From contig JASKMD010000026.1 of assembly GCA_030144725.1 (NCBI GenBank), positions 1,127,981 through 1,191,980 on the forward strand: a DNA stretch of 64,000 nt, read 5' to 3'. The DNA is from Haematococcus lacustris (Eukaryota > Chlorophyta > Chlorophyceae > Chlamydomonadales > Haematococcaceae). The notes beneath the pieces were generated by a model. That model was not told the origin of the DNA. It saw only the letters and a list, made by a program, of their open reading frames with translations, and made no database searches. Shown here piece after piece: positions 11,176 through 21,809 of the stretch. The position numbers and the translations under genes were made by a program. How positions within the stretch are numbered: position 1 is the stretch's first letter; every line of letters starts with the position of its first letter.

Positions 11176-13209
11176 TGGCCCCCGCACCCCTGACATCGTG
11201 TCATCAGTGGGACATGAGCAGGCCGGGGGGTGCAGATGCCAGTGCAGGAGGGTGCAGATGTGGGTGCACTAGCTGTTGTGCTGAGTCGTGAAGCCCCATG
11301 CTTAAACACATCCAGTGCGAGAGTGAGTGACATCGCCTCCTGGGTATAAGTAGGTATCAGCAGGTGTGAGCTGATATGAGCCTAGTGGCGCAATGCCTCC
11401 GAGGAAGCGGCCCAGTAGCGCGGATCTAGAGCCGCATGTGTGTGTGCCCCCCAATCTGAGCTGTCATCAGCTTACAATCTTCAGTGCATGTTTTGACATG
11501 CCAACTCTACGGTATAGCCCTGTGGGTCAGGCAATGCTGCAGGTGGTAGGCGACCGTGACCATGTGTATGCCATGTATAGGCCATGGGCATGCCATGCGA
11601 TGGGAACACCACACAAAAAAAACACTGTTTTTGTAGTGGTCCACAATTAGTGTGTTCGACTGCAATGAAGGCTCAAGGTTGAGGGCCAAGGTGCTGAAGC
11701 ACGTCCGTACTACACATGGGCAGTGAGCACTGCAGTCAGTGTGTTCTGCCACCACCATCATGCCACTGGCATCAGCCTCAAAAGCAGCATCAACAAGCAA
11801 GGGAAAAATTAGGTACCATGCTGTTCTCCACATTTAGGCCACCATTTGCTACCGCGATTGCACCGCTAGCTTCAGCGTGCCTGAAGGTGTGTCCACGCAA
11901 TAAGGTCGCTGTAGGGAGCGGTACACATACGTATAAAGTCTAAGGCCGGGGCCCGTCTCTCTCGCTGGCCAGGTCCGTTCAGTCGGTTGTACTGGGTAGC
12001 TCGGCTCCCTAGCTCCCGCAAAGCTGTGAATGTTAGTAATGCCCCGCAACCAACACAAGCTCCAGCTCCAAATCCTCCTATCTAATAACATGTGCGGCAG
12101 ACATTGCCTGAAAAGCTGTTTGCGGCTGGCCCGTCCGGCCCTCACCCTTGCTGGGCCGGGCCACCTTGCCTGGGCTATGTTAGCGATGGCTAAACGCTTG
12201 GCCCTTCCAGCGGACCCGGCTAGGCTTCACTTCGAGATATGGGGCATGGCTCAAGTGCGGCTGGCATCGACCGAAAGGTACATCGACGACTCCGATGGCT
12301 GGAGGAGGGTCGTCGCTTCTGATTTATCTCTAGAGGGCTGGCGGAAAGGCTATCATCTGGGCAAAAAGGGAGGCCTTTGCATGGCTTAAGTACCAGCAGA
12401 CATGTCGTTCCGCTTAGAAACAGAGATACGTCAATGGATGTACCCAAGGCGGTTTCTCCGGTGATCATTGCGAGGCATTCGGCACGTTACGCAATTGGCA
12501 CGAGAGAGTGAGGCCTTACAGCACCAGTGGCAGGGCCACCATCACACTGGCTGGGGCAACATGCGCTCGCACAGAGCAAACAACCCCATGGGCACAAAGA
12601 GGGTTCAGGGTAGAGGGTCCCCCAGGTGTTGAGGTTGTGTCAAGGTTGTGTCATGGTCGTGTGAAGACTTCAGGTTGTGCTGTTAACGTGGTGTAACATT
12701 ATTGTGGTATGGCATGAGGGCTGTAGGGGTTAGAACTTGTTAATGCTAACGATCGTGCCCTAGGCGGCAGCTTCGTGATGGCATCTTACACAGAAGGAGC
12801 ACATCTTGCATAGCTGGCACATGATGAGATGCACATGCCAAAACATGATCTACACTGTGTATTGCATGTCCCTGCTGTCAAGTTGTGGAAGCTGTGGAAA
12901 TGTTGGGATGCCCCACCCTGAACCCTGCCCGCGTCGACAGCATAGCACAACCGAACAACCGACGACCGCCACGGCCATGACATGCCAGGCACGTCTCAAC
13001 ATTCGGCACGTCTCGTCCACTTCGCAACGCAGCCTTCCTGCACTCGGGTCAAGGGTCACTGTGCCCCGCGTAATCGGCCGATCACCCTATCACGAGCTAT
13101 TCAAAACATAAGTGTGAAGGCTTGTGCGGTCTTTGGATTTCCCATCTGCCGCGTCACGACCGGTGCGCCATCAAAACGCCAAGCGACCCGCCTGCTTGTA
13201 GAACCAGGG
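11176..13209. other. no firm gene; one weak ORF
   Basis: The only open frame of interest is 12030-12389 (+), 119 codons, with an ordinary amino-acid composition (for example YIDDSDGWRRVVASDLSLEGW). No family is recognised and there is no supporting splice context, so it may be a repeat fragment. The rest shows nothing I can name. Confidence 0.35.
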
Positions 13210-16200
13210 TTATCTGACCGGCACAATGTCATCAATCTTCAGGATCATGCGCACAGTCTCAGTAGCCAAAGTGATGGCGGAGGAGGTGACGAGCATGGGC
13301 TGCACCACGTTCTCCTCTAGCATGTTGGTGATGGTGCCCTGCAGGCAAGTAAGCCCACCAGGCAGTGCTTGCCTCCCTAAAGCAGCTACACCTGGATCTG
13401 GTAAGTGCAAATGAAGGTGAGGGTGAGGGTAAGTCTCACAATGTGCAGCAGGCAGCTGGCTGGATTTAACAGGCTGAGCTGATACAGGACAAGTTAGCAA
13501 GGTCAGATCACACCACAGTGGGTTCACAGACACCACCCGTGGCAGTGGTCACCTGACAAGGTTGTCAGTTCCAACGTATGGTTGCTTTCGCACATCGCTG
13601 CCCCTGACCTTTCCCCAATCTCCCGTTTCCGTATGCACATCAGTGTTAACAACTTTGCAAGCTATGTACAGCGTTCGCTATTAAATGCCACTATACTGAT
13701 GCGCACTGCATCGCCCCTGACCTCAGCCAGTGACCCGCTGCCAGTCTCCATCTCTTGCCGGACACCTTAACTCAGTACCCCTGCCTGTTCCCGTCCCACA
13801 CCTGCCCTTCCTTGCCCTTGCCCCTACCCTCACCTCCACCTGCACCCCACCATGCCCCACCCACCTTCTTGACGTTGATGCCTGCATACTTCTCGCCGGC
13901 AGCATGCATCTGCCGCAGCTGTGTGACAATCTGGATGGGGTTGAGGCCAGCGTTCTCTGCCAGCGTGTAGGGCACGACCTGCGACCAGTGATTGTGTGCT
14001 TGACGCATCGTTCATGCGAGCGCAGCAACCTGATAACAAAAAAAGGGAGGGCTTCTCCGGCAGAGCCGTTATGCATCAAGGGAGGAGCTTTCGCCTAAGG
14101 GGGCGCCGCCTGCTCCCCCCACCTGCCCTAGCAACCTGATTGTATGTATGGTAGGGTGCAGGGGTTACTGTTGGCCTGTTACCCAGGGAGTGGCAGCAGG
14201 TGATGGCAGAAGTTCTCTCTTCCAAAACATGTGCTGAAGCCCTAACCTCCTTGCTGAGTCAGTGCGCCAGTGGGTCAGTGAGTCAGTGAGCCAGGGAAGC
14301 GCAGCAGGTGGTTGGCAGACCCACCTCTAGGGCCTCAGCAAAGCTGCGCACACAGTACGCCTCCATGCCTTGCAGCGTTTTGGCCCACCTGCACCCACAC
14401 AGCAGCACAGCCATGGCTTGGAACCGTGTGCCGCACCAAACATGCTGCCGCTGTTGGGCTTGCTGCTGTTCCAGGGTCAGGGTCAGGGCCAGGGCCAGGG
14501 CCAGGGCCAGTGCCAGGGTCAGGGTCAGGGTCAGGGCCAGGGTCAGGGTCAGGGCCAGTGCCAGGGTCAGGGTCAGGGTCAGGGTCAGGGCCAGGGTCAG
14601 GGTCAGGGTCAGGGCCAGGGTCAGGGTCAGGGTCAGGGTCAGGGTCAGGGCCAGGGTCAGGGTCAGGGTCAGGGTCAGGGTCAGGGTCAGGGCCAGGGCC
14701 AGTGCCAGTGCCAGGGCCAGGGCCAGGGTCAGGGTCAGGGTCAGGGTCAGGGTCAGGGTCAGGGTCAGGGTCAGGGTCAGGGTCAGGGTCAGGGTCAGGG
14801 TCAGGGTCAGGGTCAGGGTCAGGGTCAGGGTCAGGGTCAGGGTCAGGGTCAGGGTCAGGGTCAGGGTCAGGGTCAGGGTCAGGGTCAGGGTCAGGGTCAG
14901 GGTCAGGGTCAGGGTCAGGGTCAGGGTCAGGGTCAGGGTCAGGGTCAGGGTCAGGGTCAGGGTCAGGGTCAGGGTCAGGGTCAGGGTCAGGGTCAGGGTC
15001 AGGGTCAGGGTCAGGGTCAGGGTCAGGGTCAGGGTCAGGGTCAGGGTCAGGGTCAGGGTCAGGGTCAGGGTCAGGGTCAGGGTCAGGGTCAGGGTCAGGG
15101 TCAGGGTCAGGGTCAGGGTCAGGGTCAGGGTCAGGGTCAGGGTCAGGGTCAGGGTCAGGGTCAGGGTCAGGGTCAGGGTCAGGGTCAGGGTCAGGGTCAG
15201 GGTCAGGGTCAGGGTCAGGGTCAGGGTCAGGGTCAGGGTCAGGGTCAGGGTCAGGGTCAGGGTCAGGGTCAGGGTCAGGGTCAGGGTCAGGGTCAGGGTC
15301 AGGGTCAGGGTCAGGGTCAGGGTCAGGGTCAGGGTCAGGGTCAGGGTCAGGGTCAGGGTCAATCACAGCAGCAGTGGCAGGCATCAGGCAGCAGCCTCAG
15401 GGGCGCAGCCTCACGCGCTGAGTTGCAGGTTGAGCTCCATCTCAGGCGCGGAGCCGCCAGCGATGAGAAAGCGCTTGTTGACCAGGCAGCGGATCACACA
15501 CAGGGCGTCGTGGAGGGAGCGGTCAGCCTCCTCTAACACCTGGCAGCACAGGTGGTGGGAGCTGGGTCAGCAGGCAGGCGGACGGGTGTGGGACAGCAAG
15601 CAAGCGAGCGGGCGGGCGGGCGGGTGGGCAGGCGGGCGGGCGGGCGGGCGGGCGGGAAAAGGGTAGGCCAGCAGCCTGCCAGGCGCGTCGCTTTTCCCAC
15701 CCCTCGCTCCCTAGGTCCACTCCTTGCTACCTAGGGGCACTCCTCTCTACCTCATGGGCGGGTGGGCGAAGAGTGTGCCAGCGGTCTGCCAGGGCCCATC
15801 CCTTTCCCACCCCCCTGGCCCCTAGAGCCACGAGGTGCCCTGCCTCCCCTCCCCCTCCCTCCTCCCCTCCCCTCCCTTCCCCTCATGCCTCCCCTCCCCT
15901 CCCCTCCCCTCCTGCCTCCCCTCCCTCTCCTCCCCTCCTGCCTCCCCTCCCCTCCCCTCCTGCCCTGCGGACCTCACCATCTTATTGCTGCCGCGCAGGA
16001 GGACGGTGGCGGTGCGGCCCTTATTTTGTATGCCAGTGATCTTCACCACTCGCCCCTTGCCCACCTGAACACACAATCACAAAAGCCATCATCAGGCATC
16101 GCAAGCCACGAGCAGCCGTGCACAAGAACAAGCCAGGTGTGGAGACAAATGATCCCATTAACAAAATGCAAACAAATCAAATAGACTCACTAGGAACAGG

Positions 16201-18939
16201 TTAGGTGTGGAGTGGGAGAAACAAGTACATAGTAACCCAAGTATGGAGTGAGCCAAGTATGGAGTGAGGGGTTCAAGTACATAGAGTGATCAATGTATAG
16301 ATATACAGGGGCAGGTGATGCAAAGCATAGCATGTGTGATGAGGTGGAGTTGAAGTCACACCATCGGCCATTCCTCACCCCCTTTTCTTCCTTCCCCTCC
16401 ATTTGCTACCCTCTGTCCCATACTTTGCTGTGCCCATGACGCAGCTGCCATACTCTGGCCCCTGCCAGACGGCCTACCATTTTCTAGGTTCTGCTCCATG
16501 CTCCTGTACCTGCCAGTCTGCATCAGCCTAGCCTGGCCCTGCCGACCCAAGGTCCACCCACCTCCACCTCCTCCACCAGCTGCGCAGTGCCCAGCTTCTC
16601 AGCCTTCATGTGGTCCACATGGGCCATTGGCAGGCAGCCCAGCGTCTGCGCCACACAGGCAGCCGCAAGCACACACACCCCCTCACACACACCATGGGTC
16701 CGCTCTCCACACCCAGCAATTAACCAGAAATCACTCAACTCAACTTGCTGCTTGCTGGCGCCCCCTGCCACCCCCTGCCGCCCCCGGCTGCTCCCTGCTA
16801 TCCCAGGCTTCCCCTCCCACCTTGGAGATGAACTCGATGTCGTCCCTCTCAATGTCCCGCACCACCATGATCTTAGCCTTGGCTAGGTAGTGCAGGGACA
16901 TCTCTGTGGTGGCGTCACGCAGGATGGACTTCTGCACCAGCAGCACGTTGCAGCCGCTGGCCTTGATCTTCTTCACCATGCCAAGGATGTAGTTGCGCTC
17001 GTCCTTGTACACCCTGCGCTACCCAGCAGGCGCCAGGCAGCAGGCGGCAGGCAGCAGGCAGCAGGCAGCAGGCAGCAGGCGGCAGGCGGCATTCAGCGGT
17101 TGGCGGTCGGGAGTCGTTGTCGTTAGTGGCAGCGGCAGTGGCAGCAGCAGCAGCAGCAGCAGCAGGAGTGCCTGGGTCTTGCAGCCTCAGCCACTTGTCA
17201 GGGCTCAGCCGGGGTCACTGCCTTGTGAGCCACACAGCTTAGAGCCTGCCAGGCGGTGCAGCTTGCTGACTGAGGCTCACCAGGACTCTCCAGCACCCGG
17301 CCTTCCTGCGCCTCTGACAGCCTTTCTATGAACCCAATTGTGCAAGCCTCTGTAAGAAGCCTCTGTGCAAGCCTCTGTCGTTCTTACAGTGCTGCTCTCA
17401 GTGCAAAGTTCTTGAGGGGAGGGGTAGTGGAGGGCCCAGCCTGGCTCCGCTCCCTGTCTATCCTAGCCTCCCACCTCATCTGACTGCCCCAACAACCTGG
17501 GGTTAGTGTTTGTGTGGGCTCGTGCCTCAAACCAAGGCTCCTAAGTCAGGCTCACCAGCCTGATGCCCACCTCAGGCCACCTCATCTGTCCACCTAAGCG
17601 TGCATCAGTCCACCGTGGCATCCATCGGGGCGTCCAGCCTGACCTCAGCCCACCTCCCCAGAGCCTTGGGCGTGGCCCACCTCACCTGTCCATCTGGGCG
17701 TAGTCCGACACAACCACGTTGTTCTCCAGGTCGGGCTTGGGTGGGCTGACGCAGAACTGAATGAGGGCGATGCGGGCGGCCTCCACCCGGGTGGGCCCTC
17801 CTGCAGCGCGGCATGAACAACCCTGGTCATACTTTCCTGAACAGGGTCACACCCTGGTCACACTCTGCCAGACAGGATTACATAGTGGTCACACCTGGCA
17901 CCAACAGCAATCTACAAACTCACTGGTTAGCCTGATCCTGACCCTTACCCTGGCTATGACCCCATGCCTGTCCCTGACCCTGCCCACCTGCTGCCTTGGC
18001 TGCCTTCTGATCAAACACCAGGCCGTCCACCAGCTGACTGTCATCCACGGTGCCGCCCGGCTTGCTGATGACCCGGATGTCGCGCAAGTCTAACCTGCAC
18101 TCAGACAGGTCACCAGAGCAGCAGAGGTGATCAGAGGTGGTCAGATCAGATCAGGGATTGTCAGAAGTGATCAGATCAGATCAGAGGTGATCAGAGCAGC
18201 AGAGGTGATCAAAGCAGCAGCAGCAGCAGCTGTGCCTAAGCTGCCCCCAGAGCTGCAAGTGCTCGTAGTGCAGTTACTGCTTTCAGTAATGCCGCTCCTG
18301 CTGCATGTGTTGGTGTCACAGCTGGCTCTGCTCACATGTTGGGGCGTGCAGGGTCCATGACCTGCAGCACTGAGTCGACTGCCATGGGTGACAGCAGGCT
18401 GCTGTACTGGCTCACCACCTTGCTGCTCAGGGACCTGGGTCAGGGGGCAGACAAGGGGCGGCAGGGTGGGTGGGTGGGCAGCAGGGTGGGTGGGCAGCAG
18501 GGTGGGTGGGTGGATGGGTGGGCAAGGGGGCGGCAGGGTGGGCAAGAGGGCAAGAGGTCAGCTGGAGCTGCTCATGCTGAATATCTATGGTGTGGCAACA
18601 TCATTAGCCCCTCGCCTGCCTAGACAAGGATGTGCACCCCGGCTGACCCTGGCTGACCCCAATGCAACTAGGCTGCTGCCGCTGCCGGCATGGCTACTGC
18701 TGCCACATGCACTCTTGCCAATGCTGGTGCTAGGTTTGTGGCCTCCTGCAGCTGCTGCCGCTGCCACTGCTGCTTCTGCCGCTGCCGCCACTGCTGCGCT
18801 GCCACACCTTTGCAGCATCCACTGCTGCACTGCTACAAGTGCACAGGTGCCTGCACCACCGCCACCAGTGACTGCTGACATCTTAAGCCTATGGGTATTG
18901 CATGTGTGTGTCGCGGTAACGCCAACAGGCAAGTACCAT

Positions 18940-18972
<33 letters not shown>

Positions 18973-19858
18973 ATGATGATGATCAGCTGCCGACAGCAGA
19001 GGCTCCGAAAGTGCCAGCTGCCTGTACAATCACTCTGCACTGCATGCAGGGCTGACAGGGGTTCAAATCTCGCCGCCATTGCTGCTCACGTTGTCGCTGC
19101 TCGCAGCAGTGACTCTCTGTCATCAAGGTTTACTGGTATGGCGACTGACTCCAGAATCTGCAGAAGCAGCAGGTCCAGGGGTGAGAGAGGCACTGCCAAG
19201 TGGCAGGCCACATCTTGGCATGTGTATTCTGATGCCCCTGGGCTTACCGCGCATGCCTTGTGGGCAGCCTTATTGAATGAGTCGGAGATGGTGGTTGGGT
19301 GAACTCCACGCTCAAGCAAGTCTTGGCACTTCTTGAGCAATGCCCCGCAAATTACGACTACCGAGGTTGTGCCGTCGCCAGCGACCACGTCCTGGCATGA
19401 TAGGCATCGACGCGGCGTTCAAAGCACAATCAAATGGGACTGATCTGCGCATGATCTACCCACTTGCGATTTCGATAGTTCCACCAGCATTTTTGCTGCA
19501 GGCTGCGTGACTGTCATCTTCTGTAGGATAGTAGCACCGTCGTTGGTGATGATGATGTCTCCGTTTGGCGAGGAGACCTGCAAACAGAGCAGCCCCGGTA
19601 TCTTACCCGGCACATTTGCCAAAGCCGCGTTCTAGTGCGACCCACCATCTTGTCCATGCCCTTGGGGCCTAAGCTGGTACGCACGGCATCTGCCACGGCC
19701 TTCGCGCTTTCAATATTTGTTGTGCGCACATCCTTCTTCTTGGCGCTCTCTCTGCAAGTGGCCCCTTTTCAGTTGCAGGCCCACAGCGATCCACCGCCTG
19801 CACGCCTCATGGCTCACGCTTACTTGTATAGTTCGCCCTTACGCCCCTGCACTGCCAT
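13210..19858 (-). CDS. CCT4: T-complex protein 1 subunit delta (CCT4), complete, 15 exons
   Basis: Subunit delta of the cytosolic chaperonin TRiC/CCT, which folds actin, tubulin and other proteins using ATP. Exons, in transcript order: 19858-19824, 19751-19646, 19577-19464, 19391-19248, 19157-19090, 18434-18336, 18094-17988, 17800-17686, 17013-16821, 16645-16562, 16064-15978, 15539-15415, 14388-14325, 13978-13865 and 13338-13210. They sum to 1584 bases (527 residues), the usual CCT length, and every junction keeps phase. Visible motifs: [18 protein letters not shown] at the start, [18 protein letters not shown], the ATP-binding [109 protein letters not shown] and the C-terminal [12 protein letters not shown]. 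The block between the GDGTT region and the LRDIRV region, and the C-terminus, match delta rather than other subunits. Introns carry several tandem arrays. Confidence 0.95.
14474..15360. repeat. (GGGTCA)n array of about 0.9 kb in CCT4 intron 12
   Basis: About 147 hexamers. From roughly 14725 to 15360 they are essentially perfect GGGTCA. The other end (14475-14725) is interspersed with GGGCCA and GTGCCA variants, so the array is pure on one side and degenerate on the other. It lies between the exons 15539-15415 and 14388-14325 and leaves only about 54 bases to the donor and about 85 to the acceptor. Confidence 0.97.
15600..15965. repeat. GC-rich tandem tracts in CCT4 intron 11
   Basis: A GGGC/GGGCG tract at about 15600-15655, then a (CCCCTCCCCT)-type pyrimidine tract at about 15839-15962 that ends just before the donor of exon 16064-15978. 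Confidence 0.85.
17029..17095. repeat. (GGCAGCA)n-type repeat in CCT4 intron 8
   Basis: Imperfect seven-base repeat of the GGCAGCA type, followed by a CAG run at about 17143-17164. Confidence 0.8.
18121..18220. repeat. GATCAGA/GGTGATCA imperfect repeats in CCT4 intron 6
   Basis: Alternating TGATCAGA, GATCAGATCAG and AGCAGCAGAGGTGATCA units form a short local repeat inside an intron. A GGGTGGGT-type G-rich repeat occurs in intron 5 at about 18465-18550. Confidence 0.75.
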
Positions 19859-20810
19859 CTTGCGGCTTGCACTAGCTTGTTGCGCACCGTCTTATCTCAA
19901 GGGTGCCGTGTGCTCTCAATCAGAGATTTAAACGCGGGAACGGCCTAACGGAACCATAATGGTCGCGTGCAAACTGAGCACGGCTTCCTCTGGTCACCCC
20001 CGCCATTGGCTGCACCCCCATGGCTCAAGAGATAACATCTTACTCATTTCTGCACGGATGAAGCCGCCGACTGGTGCGATGGAATGCTCGTGGCCTGACG
20101 AGTGTGCAGCCAGCCCCAATGGTTTGCCGGGTGGCTGGCCCCCAACATGCGACGTGTTCTTGGGCTTCGCAGACACTCCTAGCGACTGCTATAAGCAGCC
20201 TGGACCAAGCGCGGCGTAAACTTCGCATATTTCTGGACATTGCAACTTTTTAGTTTACCACGCAACAGTGCTGTTGCGTCCCCAGAGCTGCACTATAGAA
20301 CATACCCGTAATGGTAGGTGGCGTGTGAAGACAGGCATCGATCAACCTTTGAAGGTACATTTGAAGCAAAGGACATCCTCAAACCTGCAGACCAAAGTAA
20401 AAGAAGCGTTTCATCATTCACACAATAGCAGCTGTCACTAGTAGTGACTCACTACACATGCAGTCGACCTCACACTGCAGGGGCTCTTAACACCTGCAAT
20501 CTTCGTGACAGGGCTGTAGCTCAGGTGTCCCCAACATTCAAAAAATGGCTGGAAATGATAGGAAACCGACCCCTGGTAATCAAAACGACGCCGCGTCTCG
20601 GCCACGTGGTTTCTATTTAGGTTTCGCACATCCCTGGATAGAGGACTCTGTCAGCTATGCGGTGCAGCTTGTAACATTAAATACTGTGCACTGTGCTGAG
20701 TGCTATGGCGGCTCGAATCTTGACATTCAAATTCATGCCAGTTTTGCTCATGCGAGCCTCGCCGCGACCGACCGCCGCGACCGACGTGGCCCAGTAGCCT
20801 CTGCAAACAG
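19859..20810. other. CCT4 upstream region; no other gene seen
   Basis: Contains the presumed 5' untranslated region and promoter of CCT4 (read leftwards from 19858). No TATA box or other element is obvious enough to name. Confidence 0.45.
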
Positions 20811-21785
20811 TCAGGGACAGTCGCCGCAGTCAAAACAATGCACATGGCACGCAAAACCGATGTAACGACGCCCCTCCACCCATGCTCGGAAGTATACAAC
20901 GCTGGTGCATTGCTTGACCGCTTCGTGAGTAGTACCTACTACCTGGCCACTCTGTAAGGCCACACAAGGTGTGTAGGCCATTGCTACGTTACCTTGCTCG
21001 ACTTGTTGGGTCCGGTCCCTCCCGCCCGCCCTCCGCTTGCGTGTCGAGCTGGTGTCCAGCTCCGCCCTGACCCCCTGCTGCTCAGCTGGAGGGGTGGGCA
21101 GCCCAGGGGCAGCACCAGCACCTGCTGCCTGCTGCTGCCAGGGGGGTGCAGCAGGAGGGGGGGGCAGCCCAGGGGCAGCACCAGCACCAGCCGCCAGCTC
21201 CTGCCAGGGGGGTGCAGCAGGAGGTGGTAGCAGGTCAGGGGCGGCACCAGCACCAGCTGCCTGCTGCTGCCAGGGGGGTGCAGCAGGAGTGGGGGGCAGG
21301 TCAGGTGCGGCACCAACACCTGCTGCCTGCTGCTGCCAGGGGGGTGCAGCAGGAGGGGGGGGCAGGTCAGGGGCGGCACCAGCACCTGCTGCCTGCTGCT
21401 GCCAGGGGGGTGCAGCAGGAGGGGGGGGCAGGTCAGGGGCGGCACCAGCACCGGCACCTGCTGCTACCCCCAGCTCATCGCCATGCAGGGCGGCTACTGT
21501 GTTGCAGATATGGGCCATGACAAGACCCTTCAGCTTGGGCTTCAGCCACCCCTTCATAAGCTCCTGCTGGTGGAAGCGAAGGTAAGCTTGCAACTCCCTA
21601 ACAGATAGCTTAGGTGCTGCCTGTAGGTGCTGGTGCTTCTCCTCAAGGTCGTGCACTTTGGCAGCAAGGACCTCCTCAATAGCATGTAGCAACTGAGCCT
21701 CGGTCATCAGCAGCTCATTCTCTGCCTGCACCTCCTGGGCAATGTCGTTAGCCCTCCTTGCTGTAGCTTTTAGGCCATTAGGACT
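20811..21785 (-). CDS. repeat-family protein with coiled coil and 22-residue minisatellite
   Basis: The frame is open from the junction at about 21785 to a stop at 20811. The first 90 or so codons are ordinary and helical, with coiled-coil character (ENELLMTEAQLLHAIEEVLA, VHDLEEKHQHLQ). They are followed by about six 22-residue repeats built on LPPPPAAPPWQQQAAGAGAAPD, encoded by a 66-bp minisatellite at about 21080-21455. The repeats diverge mostly at single codons (P/T, L/G, Q/E), so the reading frame is kept. The C-terminal part follows a basic block (RKRRAGGRDR). The ORF starts without an ATG at the point where LINE sequence begins on the other side, so its 5' end may have been removed or displaced. 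No known domain; it may belong to a mobile repeat family. Confidence 0.4.
   Translation of the reverse strand, partial: SPNGLKATARRANDIAQEVQAENELLMTEAQLLHAIEEVLAAKVHDLEEKHQHLQAAPKLSVRELQAYLRFHQQELMKGWLKPKLKGLVMAHICNTVAALHGDELGVAAGAGAGAAPDLPPPPAAPPWQQQAAGAGAAPDLPPPPAAPPWQQQAAGVGAAPDLPPTPAAPPWQQQAAGAGAAPDLLPPPAAPPWQELAAGAGAAPGLPPPPAAPPWQQQAAGAGAAPGLPTPPAEQQGVRAELDTSSTRKRRAGGRDRTQQVEQGNVAMAYTPCVALQSGQVVGTTHEAVKQCTSVVYFRAWVEGRRYIGFACHVHCFDCGDCP
21080..21455. repeat. 66-bp minisatellite, about six copies
   Basis: Tandem units of 66 bp containing CAGGGGGGTGCAGCAGGA and GGCAGCACCAGCACC. On the minus strand each unit encodes 22 residues of the adjacent ORF. Confidence 0.9.
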
Positions 21786-21809
21786 GTGCAGGTGAGCAGC
21801 CCTTGGTGA

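Noticed and set aside
10970..11180. Target-site duplication for the solo 3' end
   Set aside because: The left flank (GTTGTGCACACAGG) has no counterpart after the right boundary.
14308..15666. Very long open frames on both strands (Arg-Val, Gly-Ser, Asp-Pro, Thr-Leu repeats)
   Set aside because: They are by-products of the stop-free GGGTCA hexamer; conserved CCT4 exons on both sides show that this is an intron.
20508..20600. A tRNA-like start (GGGCTGTAGCTCAGGTG)
   Set aside because: No matching acceptor stem, anticodon arm or TTC-loop follows at the right distance.
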